The position numbers and the translations under genes are program-made. From the NCBI RefSeq assembly GCF_000263855.1, contig NZ_AJWX01000026.1:36746-100745 (forward strand): 64,000 nucleotides of DNA, in the 5' to 3' direction. The DNA comes from Pseudomonas sp. M47T1. Lineage in GTDB: Bacteria; Pseudomonadota; Gammaproteobacteria; Pseudomonadales; Pseudomonadaceae. Every line of letters starts with the position of its first letter. The stretch's first letter is position 1. The notes beneath the pieces are model-generated. The model had not been told where the DNA came from. It saw nothing but the letters and a program-made list of their open reading frames with translations, and did no database searches. Of the stretch, positions 35,492 through 42,254 are shown piece after piece.

Positions 35492-35704
35492 GGGTTTGGC
35501 GACCCTCATCCACCCAGCGCTTGCGCGCCTAGACTGCACCACGCCCACCGGGCCGTGGCGTATTGCTATGGCAGCTGTGCGCGGGAGATCTTCGGATCTG
35601 CCGGGGTTGGGATGGACCGGTTCGCCAACCCGCGTACAGCTGCCACCCTATCGTTTGGCGACGATGGGTGGTGGATCAACATCCATCCTGCAAAGAGATT
35701 CACC
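35492..35704 (+). other. Structured leader, copy 2 (possible cis RNA)
   Basis: The left arm GGGTTTGGCGACCCTCATCC (35492-35511) pairs with GGATGGACCGGTTCGCCAACCC (35610-35631). Inside is a hairpin AGATC-TTCG-GATCT (35586-35599) with a UUCG tetraloop. Next follows the box AACCCGCGTACAGCTGCCACCC, shared with copy 1 apart from one base, and a hairpin CCACCC-T-ATCG...CGAT-GGGTGG (35643-35671). The start codon of the small gene is at 35705. The order matches 1172-1389 although the stems differ in sequence. Confidence 0.55.
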
Positions 35705-35983
35705 ATGACTGACTTTATTCAGTTGGACCCTGCCGACCCTGTTCTTCACCTAGATGCTGGTGCTTCGCTGCCAGACCTGATCGCGTGCGCCTTGAGGCGC
35801 ATAAACACTGGGAAAGAGTTGCTCAACAGCATGACGTGCATGCGATTGGCGGATGCCGACACCCAAGACCTGAACAGCGTGTGCGACGCAGCCTATCGAT
35901 TGATCGAGGACGGTAGCCAGGTTCTCGTGCTGGCTGAGCGACGCTGGCAACGAGACCAAACAGGCGTTGCCGTAAACCGCTAA
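35705..35983 (+). CDS. Small protein downstream of the structured leader
   Basis: This 92-residue acidic protein (MTDFIQLDPADPVLHLDAGA, then LPDLIACALRRINTGKELL) has two helical segments and no signal peptide. The layout resembles DUF3077-type proteins, as for the gene at 875, but the similarity is weak. The frame is also open through the leader; I start at 35705 because AAAGAG precedes that ATG and the leader folds as RNA. Confidence 0.65.
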   Translation: MTDFIQLDPADPVLHLDAGASLPDLIACALRRINTGKELLNSMTCMRLADADTQDLNSVCDAAYRLIEDGSQVLVLAERRWQRDQTGVAVNR

Positions 35984-35994
35984 CCACCGCCGCT

Positions 35995-36086
35995 GCCGCC
36001 AGGCTGCGATAAGGTCCGCAGGACCTTCATCGGTGTCATGTCGATCGCAGGCACGCTGTGCGCGCCTTCGCAGCCTGACGGCAGCT
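35995..36086. repeat. Long palindromic repeat, copy 2 of two
   Basis: This matches 14215-14305 closely: GCCGCCAGGCTGCGAT at one end, CTTCGCAGCCTGACGGCAGCT at the other, and a shared centre around GGTGTCATGTCGATCGCAGG. The ends pair to form a long hairpin. Both copies lie between genes. Confidence 0.75.
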
Positions 36087-36101
36087 TCTTGGGTGGTAGC
36101 C

Positions 36102-36758
36102 CTAGGGCGCGTTGACCACGATGTAAGTGATCTCGCTGCCTTGGTACTGTGGCTGGTACCACGCCGATCCGCATTGCAGGTAGGCGATGTTACTGCGCAC
36201 GATCTGCACGCAGTTACTGGGCAATTGCGCCGGCCGCACAATGGCCCCGACTACTGCGGCGGTCACCACGGCGGTTGCCGTGACGGCGGCGGCGGTGGCA
36301 ACCGGGTGGTAGTAGTGGTCGTAGTCGTAGTGATCGTGGTGGTCGTCATAATGATCATCGTGGTGGTCGTTGTGATGACTGTCGTGGTGGTCATCATGAC
36401 CGTGGCCATGATCGTCGCTGTCCAGGTGCACATCGCGGTGATTGTCGACGTTGACGGTGTTGTGGCTGTTGTTGAAGGACGCGTGATTGCCCATGCGGTT
36501 GTTACTGTTGCTGCCGTGAGGGGCGTTCACGCGGTTACCGCCATTGAAGTGAGCCCCCCCGCCCTGGCCACCGAAACCTCCACCGCCCATATGACTGGCG
36601 CGTTGCGCGTGGGCCGGTGGCGCACGGTTGATGGACGCCCGGGCGTTACCGCGGGCATGGGACCAGGCTTCGGCGGGGCCTGCGGGTATCAATACCATCA
36701 TGGTTGCGCTAAGCACGGTAAGCAATGAGATCTGCGCGACTGTCCTGGCCATAATCAT
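36102..36758 (-). CDS. Secreted His/Asp-rich protein
   Basis: The protein has a signal peptide ending GPAEAWS, a Gly/Asn-rich stretch, and between about residues 108 and 150 a run built almost only of His and Asp with some Tyr (DDHGHGHDDHHDSHHNDHHD is part of it). A hydrophobic Ala/Thr/Val helix (about 153-172) and a C-terminal domain with two Cys (NCVQI and LQCGSAWY) follow. The His/Asp tract suggests metal binding. Its ATG overlaps the stop of the DUF2092 gene (ATGA), so the two are made together. I do not know the family. Confidence 0.8.
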   Translation of the reverse strand: MIMARTVAQISLLTVLSATMMVLIPAGPAEAWSHARGNARASINRAPPAHAQRASHMGGGGFGGQGGGAHFNGGNRVNAPHGSNSNNRMGNHASFNNSHNTVNVDNHRDVHLDSDDHGHGHDDHHDSHHNDHHDDHYDDHHDHYDYDHYYHPVATAAAVTATAVVTAAVVGAIVRPAQLPSNCVQIVRSNIAYLQCGSAWYQPQYQGSEITYIVVNAP

Positions 36759-37510
36759 TGCGCCCCTTCGTTGGTTTTTTTCAACGCAATGGCGACATCG
36801 CCCTTGCGCGGTACAAAGGTGAACATGCTTGGGGTGATGACCGGGTGCAGGTTCCAGCGATAGGTGGCACTGGATTCCGGAAAGCTGGGGTCATCGGTGG
36901 TGGTAATCACCAGCTTGCACGGCAGCGGTTTGTCACTGCGGGTGATCCATAACTGCCAGTCGGTATTTTCCTGGCGAAAAGCCAGATGATCACAGCGTTG
37001 GCCATTGATGTTCGAGGGCCCCACATAGACCGCACTTTTCAGCGCATCGATTTGTGCCTGGTCGCTGCCGAACAGGAACAAGTCTTCCATCGGCACCTGA
37101 ATGTCATAATAGTGTTCCACCTCATGCAGGGTGTCGGCCAGGTTATTGGGCGCCGCCACCGTGGTGTAGTACTGCAGGCGCGGTGAATACTGAGTGAGCT
37201 GTTTGCCGTTGTAATAATATTCAAGGCTGCGGGTATCGCCGTCAGCCTTGGCGTAGAGCCTTTTCTTGCTGTCCACCAGCAGGCGCGCGAGTACTTGAAT
37301 CTGTATCTTTTGCCCGGTGTCCAGCACCGTGTCGCGGGTCACCAGGGCCTGTACTTCGAACGCTGGCAAACTGCGCAAGTAAGTGCCCATGTCGATCACT
37401 TTGTTGATGACCTGCGGGTTGAGCACGGGCGCATCGCTGTCTTCCTGCGCCTGCGCGGTTACTGTCAGGCCGGCGACTAACAGCCATGAATAACAAAGAT
37501 GGCATTTCAT
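36755..37510 (-). CDS. Periplasmic DUF2092 protein
   Basis: A signal peptide (CYSWLLVAGLTVTAQAQE) leads into a DUF2092 domain: VIDMGTYLRSLPAFEVQALVT, GDTRSLEYYYNGKQLTQYSP and LFLFGSDQAQID, ending PVITPSMFTFVPRKGDVAI. The fold is likely LolA/LppX-like, a lipid-binding half barrel, but that is inference. Three ATGs stand in a row; the third (37510) has the best spacing to GAGGG. It is coupled to the His/Asp-rich gene downstream. Confidence 0.85.
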   Translation of the reverse strand: MKCHLCYSWLLVAGLTVTAQAQEDSDAPVLNPQVINKVIDMGTYLRSLPAFEVQALVTRDTVLDTGQKIQIQVLARLLVDSKKRLYAKADGDTRSLEYYYNGKQLTQYSPRLQYYTTVAAPNNLADTLHEVEHYYDIQVPMEDLFLFGSDQAQIDALKSAVYVGPSNINGQRCDHLAFRQENTDWQLWITRSDKPLPCKLVITTTDDPSFPESSATYRWNLHPVITPSMFTFVPRKGDVAIALKKTNEGAQ

Positions 37511-37785
37511 CATCATCCCTCATCTTCAACGAACCAATGCTGGTATTGCCAAGCATATTCCAGCGGGTCGTAGAAGGGTTTAGCCGTCGAACTAGCTTTT
37601 TGTCGTGCCGCCACTAGACGCTTTCTTCATAAGCACTATCGCGCCCTGCTGCCGTTAGCACTGCCGGCCACTCTGCGATGTCGGGATGCCTGCGATCACT
37701 GGCAACTTCCTTGAAAGCTTCTACATTAGATATGTAATTTTTCAGACACACAGCCGACTGTTGAACGTGTCGTGACGGAGCCACC

Positions 37786-38655
37786 ATGTCCATTACCGGC
37801 CGCTTGTCGACCACCGCTCACCTGCGCCCGCACCGCCAGGCGCTGGCGCTGGAACCGCGCATTCTGTTCGACGGCGCGGCGGCCACGGCGGCCACTGATC
37901 AGCATCATGTCGACGCCCCTACAACGGATGCGGCCCATGCCACCACCACCGACCCCGCCAAGGCCGCCACTGACCACAGCCCTGCCCCCTCGGCCACCCG
38001 CGCCCTGCTGGTGATCGACAGCCGCGTGGAAAACCGCGACCAGCTGTTGGCGCAGCTGCCCAGCGACGTCAAGGCCATCGTGGTGAACACCAGCGAAGAC
38101 GGTTTGGCGGTGATTTCCGCCGCCTTGGCACAACTGGGCAAGGTCGATTCGATCCAGGTGATTTCCCACGGCGCGGCGGGCCAGTTCACCCTTGGCAACC
38201 GCACCGTCAGCGCCGACAACGTCGACCAGTTGTCCAGCACCCTGGAGCAGTGGCGCGCCAGCCCCCTCATAGACCCGCGCAGCTGGCAAGTGGACGCCTA
38301 CGTGGCCCAGGACCGGGTGCACCTCATTACCGCCGGGGCCGCCGTGCGTTTCTACCCCGACGGCCAGGCCAGCGCCGTGACCGGCCATGTGCTGCAGATC
38401 AGCAGCACCCGTGCCGGCCAGCTGTCCCACCGCATGCTCTCCTCGCACTACGGCGGCCCCGTGCCGGCACCCTCGGCCGAGCACCCCCTGGTGCCGGGCG
38501 CGGCACTGTTTCAGGTGCGCATCCAGCTCGACGAACCCTTGCCTTCCTGGCGCGAAACCCGCGGCCATTTGAAGATCGAAGGCGAACAGCGCAGCCTGCT
38601 GGCCGACGGCGCCACCCATTTGCTGGCGGTGCTGATGCGCGAAAGCGGATTCTGA
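37786..38655 (+). CDS. Chimeric ORF: adhesin DUF4347 N-terminus fused to HlyD-like C-terminus
   Basis: Residues 1-155 are the N-terminus of giant cell-surface adhesins: the LEPRILFDGAA motif (22-32), a Thr/Ala linker, and DUF4347 (TRALLVIDSRVENRDQLL to ISHGAAGQFTLGN). From about residue 160 the protein changes to the C-terminal barrel of HlyD-type secretion adaptors (DPRSWQVDAYVAQDRVHLI, ISSTRAGQLSHRML, ending LLAVLMRESGF). No intact family joins these. The junction near 38257-38275 is in frame, as if a deletion removed the adhesin repeats, transporter genes and adaptor start. The product is unlikely to work in either role. Confidence 0.75.
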   Translation: MSITGRLSTTAHLRPHRQALALEPRILFDGAAATAATDQHHVDAPTTDAAHATTTDPAKAATDHSPAPSATRALLVIDSRVENRDQLLAQLPSDVKAIVVNTSEDGLAVISAALAQLGKVDSIQVISHGAAGQFTLGNRTVSADNVDQLSSTLEQWRASPLIDPRSWQVDAYVAQDRVHLITAGAAVRFYPDGQASAVTGHVLQISSTRAGQLSHRMLSSHYGGPVPAPSAEHPLVPGAALFQVRIQLDEPLPSWRETRGHLKIEGEQRSLLADGATHLLAVLMRESGF

Positions 38656-38804
38656 CCGGCTGCGACTACACAGGTGCGCAACCCACCGGACTCCCTGTTT
38701 GCCCAACATCAGGCCGGCACCCGGCATAGACCGGACACATGGCTGAGCGGTGTGCCGACCCAGCAAAAAGTTACCAAAAAGGTCTCGCCCCTGCGTGGGA
38801 TGGC

Positions 38805-40496
38805 CTACCCCGCCACCACAAAGATAATCACCGGGCCGCACACGGCCAGCAGCACGTTGGAAATCGCGTAGCACACGGTAAAGCCGATCACCGGGGTATT
38901 GCTGCCCGACTGTTCGATGATCTTGTTCATCGATGCGGCCTCGGTCTGTGCGCCGGCCAAGGCACCGAACAGGATCATCGGGTGCAGGCGCAGCACGTAG
39001 CGCCCCACGTACAGCGCCACCAATGACGGCAGCACGGTGACCACCGCCCCGGACACCAGCAATTGCAGGCCTTGCTCTTTCATGGCGGCAAAGGCCGCCG
39101 GGCCGGCCAGCAGGCCCACCACGGCGCCGAAGGCGGTGAGCCCGAACTCGGAGAACGCCCATTGCGCGGCCGGCGGCAAGGTGCCGATCTCCGGGTGGCG
39201 AGAGTTGTACCAGCCAATCACCAGGGCGGCGACCAGCACGCCGCCGCCAATACCCAGTTCCACGGGGATCATGCCGATGTGGGTGGACAGCAAACCCAGC
39301 AACGAACCCAGCACCATGCCCAGGGTGTGCACGGCGATGTCGCTTTTGTAGCTGTGCTCGCGGATGCGCCCCAGCCGGTGTGCCAGGGCCTCGATGCTGG
39401 CAGTACGCCCGGTCAGGGTGATCACGTCGCCACGGCGCAACACGGTGTGCGGCAACAGCGGCAGTTCATAGCCCTGGCGAGTGATGGCGTTGATAAAACA
39501 ACCCAGGCGCTGCTGCCCCTGCACGCTGGCCTTGACCTGGTCCAGGGTCTTGCCGGCCAGCGCTGGCGCCGTCAGCACGATGTCGGCCTGGCGGGTGGCG
39601 AACGACAAGGCCTGGGAGTGATCGATTTCCGCCCCTAGCCACTGGGTCAACGTGCCCACCGCCTCGCGCAGGGCGTACACCCCCACCACGTCACCGGCCA
39701 GCAGGGTCAACCCCTCGTCTCGGTCGATGACCTGCCCGGCACGCACCACGCGCTCCACCGTCAGCGACGGGTGGCGCGCCTCGAAGTCAGCGATGCGCAA
39801 GCCGTCGGCCTGGCCATGGGCTGCCACCTGATGGGCCCGAACCACGATGCGGGTATAGGGCACCGTGAAGGCGTCTTCTTCCTTGGCAATGCCCAGTTCC
39901 AGTTCCAGCTCCCGGGCCGAGGCCTTCAGGTCCACGCCCAGCAACTTGGGCGCCACGCTGCCGACAAACACGATGAGGCCGATGGTGCCGAACAGGTAGG
40001 TGATGGCGTAGGCGATCGCCATGTGGCTGTTGAGTTGCGCCTTGGCTGCGGCATCCACGGCCAACTGGTTGATGGCGCTGGTGGCGGTGCCCATGATTGC
40101 CGTGTCGGTCAGCGCGCCAGCGCCCAGCCCGGCGGTGAAGCCTGCGTCGAAATGGAACAGCGCGTTCATCAGCAGGATCGAGCCCAGCGCCGTGGCGCAC
40201 AGCACCACACTGAGCACCACCAGTTTCAGCGTGCCGCGGTTAAGGCTGCCAAAAAACTCCGGGCCGCTCTTGAACCCCACCGCATAGATAAACATCACGA
40301 AAAACACCGACTTGAGCCCCGTCGGCACCTCCAGTCCGATCTGGCCAATCACCAGCCCCATGAGCAGGGCCCCCGCCACCGAGCCCAGGTGAAAGCTGCC
40401 CAGGCGTATGCGGCCGATGAACACGCCCAGTGCAATGGCCAGGAACACGGCGATTTCGGGGTCGGTGCGCAGGGCATGAAGCACAAACTCAACCAT
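38805..40496 (-). CDS. Aspartate:alanine exchanger family transporter (AspT/YidE type)
   Basis: This 563-residue protein has two Asp-Al_Ex membrane domains flanking two TrkA-C-like regulatory domains. The first membrane half runs to about residue 190 (VFIGRIRLGSFHLGSVAGALL, GAGALTDTAIMGTATSAI), the TrkA-C pair spans about 200-380 (AGDVVGVYALR and LRRGDVITLTG), and the second half ends with GALAGAQTEAASMNKIIEQS. AspT itself exchanges aspartate and alanine; the substrate here is not indicated. AGAAGG precedes ATG 40496. It follows the MscS gene by 11 bp and is co-transcribed. Confidence 0.92.
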   Translation of the reverse strand: MVEFVLHALRTDPEIAVFLAIALGVFIGRIRLGSFHLGSVAGALLMGLVIGQIGLEVPTGLKSVFFVMFIYAVGFKSGPEFFGSLNRGTLKLVVLSVVLCATALGSILLMNALFHFDAGFTAGLGAGALTDTAIMGTATSAINQLAVDAAAKAQLNSHMAIAYAITYLFGTIGLIVFVGSVAPKLLGVDLKASARELELELGIAKEEDAFTVPYTRIVVRAHQVAAHGQADGLRIADFEARHPSLTVERVVRAGQVIDRDEGLTLLAGDVVGVYALREAVGTLTQWLGAEIDHSQALSFATRQADIVLTAPALAGKTLDQVKASVQGQQRLGCFINAITRQGYELPLLPHTVLRRGDVITLTGRTASIEALAHRLGRIREHSYKSDIAVHTLGMVLGSLLGLLSTHIGMIPVELGIGGGVLVAALVIGWYNSRHPEIGTLPPAAQWAFSEFGLTAFGAVVGLLAGPAAFAAMKEQGLQLLVSGAVVTVLPSLVALYVGRYVLRLHPMILFGALAGAQTEAASMNKIIEQSGSNTPVIGFTVCYAISNVLLAVCGPVIIFVVAG

Positions 40497-40507
40497 GGGG
40501 CGGCCTT

Positions 40508-42130
40508 CTATTGAGGGGGGGCGACGTCTTTCGGGGCCTGCGCCGGGGCGGTGAACCATTGCTCCGGCGGTACCCACTTCTGCGCCTCGGGATCGCCCAG
40601 GTAATGCGGCGACATGATCTGCACGCCGTATTCGTTGAATACATCCTGAATGTTGGCGTGCAACATGCTCAGCAGCACGGCGCGTGGCCGCGGCTCGCTG
40701 GGGATGGCCTGGGCCACCAGGCGGTACTCGGGGTAGAAGTCCGACAGGGCAGTCTGGAACACCTGCGCCGGTGGGTCCTCGAGCACGCCGGGGGTGCGCC
40801 GGGCCGCTTCCAGCAACATGCCTTCCACCTGGCGCCAGGGCGTGTCGTAGCCGATGGTGACCACGGTGTCGACCACGTAGCCGGGGCCCTTCACCGCCCG
40901 CGAATAGTTTTTCGTCACCGTGCCGGTGATCATCGAGTTAGGCAGTGTCAGCACTTCCCCCAGCCCGGTGCGGATACGCGTGGTGAACATGCCCAGCTCG
41001 GTCACGGTGCCCTCGTATTCGCCAATGCGCACGAACTCGCCAGGGCGCAGGGTGCGCGTGTAGGTCAGGATCAGCCCGGCCGCAGCCTGGCCCACCACGC
41101 TGGTAGCGCCCAGGGAAATCATCAGGCCAATCAGCACCGACAGGCCCTTGAAGGCATCGGTACCTGCCCCCGGCAGGTACGGGTAGGCCATGGCCAGGGC
41201 GAACAGCCAGATGGCCAGGGAGGTCAGGCGCTGGGTGGGTTTGAGGGTTTCATGGTTGAGCCAGTTGAAGGTGCCGGGCGTGGACATGCGCCGCAGCACC
41301 CGACGGCTGAAGGCCGTGACACCGCGGGCGATGAAAAAGATCGCCAGCGCCACGCCCAGGCCCGGCACCGCCCCCACCATGCCTTGCAACAGGTAGTCGG
41401 CAAGCTCGAACAGGTACTTGTTCAGGCTTTCGCCCCAAGGCCGGGTGTAGGGAAAACGGGACAGCACGAAGCCGAGCCATTCATAGGTCAGCAGCAGCAC
41501 GATACCCCAGCGCAACAGGGCGAACACGCGGGTGACCAAGGGGTACAGAAAGTTGGCGTCCACCAGTTGCACACGCCCCACCTTCAGCGCCTGGGTATGG
41601 CGGTGCATCACTGCCGGCAAACGCGCCAGCAGCCAACGCCGCACGCGCGTCATGGCCCACAGCGCGGCCACGTACACCAGGGTGGCCAGAGCGGCGACGC
41701 CCAGGGCGTGCACCATCACCTTAACGCTGCGCGCCTCACCGGTTTCATCCACCACCTGGCGCAGGCGCGCCGCAGCGTCTTCGGCGGCCTGCTGCACCGA
41801 CGCATACTCCACACCGTCAAGGTCTTTGGGCGATACGATGAACGCACGTCGCGCACCCAGCAGCACCAGGTAACTGTCCTGAATGGGGTCGATGGTCACG
41901 GCCAGCTCATCCGTCTCGTCCAACGCTTCGCTGATTACCGCCTGGGCGCGTTTGGCCCGAGTGGCTGGCGCTTCGCCCAGCAACGTGCCACGAAAGACCA
42001 TGACCACGCGGTTCGCCACCTTCAGTTCGCCCGGCGCATCCACCGGCTCTGCGACGTCGGCGCTCCAGGCCAGAAACGGCCAGGCCAGGGTGGCCACGAG
42101 CAACAGGCGAGCGAGCAGTGAGCTACGCAT
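40508..42130 (-). CDS. MscS-family mechanosensitive channel
   Basis: The 540-residue protein has a signal peptide (LLLVATLAWPFLAWSA), a periplasmic domain, several helices, and the conserved MscS core: GATSVVGQAAAGLILTYTRTLRPGEFVRIGEYEGTV-type pore helix and beta domain at about 345-385, then LTLPNSMITG and the C-terminal alpha/beta domain. It is larger than E. coli MscS (286 aa), like YbdG/YnaI-type channels. It lies directly upstream of the AspT-like gene on the same strand. Confidence 0.9.
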   Translation of the reverse strand: MRSSLLARLLLVATLAWPFLAWSADVAEPVDAPGELKVANRVVMVFRGTLLGEAPATRAKRAQAVISEALDETDELAVTIDPIQDSYLVLLGARRAFIVSPKDLDGVEYASVQQAAEDAAARLRQVVDETGEARSVKVMVHALGVAALATLVYVAALWAMTRVRRWLLARLPAVMHRHTQALKVGRVQLVDANFLYPLVTRVFALLRWGIVLLLTYEWLGFVLSRFPYTRPWGESLNKYLFELADYLLQGMVGAVPGLGVALAIFFIARGVTAFSRRVLRRMSTPGTFNWLNHETLKPTQRLTSLAIWLFALAMAYPYLPGAGTDAFKGLSVLIGLMISLGATSVVGQAAAGLILTYTRTLRPGEFVRIGEYEGTVTELGMFTTRIRTGLGEVLTLPNSMITGTVTKNYSRAVKGPGYVVDTVVTIGYDTPWRQVEGMLLEAARRTPGVLEDPPAQVFQTALSDFYPEYRLVAQAIPSEPRPRAVLLSMLHANIQDVFNEYGVQIMSPHYLGDPEAQKWVPPEQWFTAPAQAPKDVAPPQ

Positions 42131-42254
42131 TTGGGTGACTCCTTGACGTCACGGGGACGGACACAGATCGCAGCGTAGTCGATAAATTTTGCGCTAGCAT
42201 TAGTCGCTATCGTTGCCGCTGTGACGCCCGATTGTTGATGACAAGGAAGCGCCA

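Noticed and set aside
35438..35704. N-terminal extension of the small gene at 35705
   Set aside because: The extension has no ribosome-binding site of note, and its sequence folds into hairpins shared with another gene's leader; kept as a finding, not as part of the gene.
36300..36430. Repetitive GTGGTCATCATG-like tract that could pass for a CRISPR or minisatellite
   Set aside because: It is the codon pattern of the His/Asp-rich protein, with no regular repeat-spacer spacing.
40430..42121. Plus-strand open frame of 563 codons opposite the MscS gene
   Set aside because: Composition is antisense-like (Gln/His/Gly-rich) and the minus strand holds a clear channel protein with signal peptide and pore motif.
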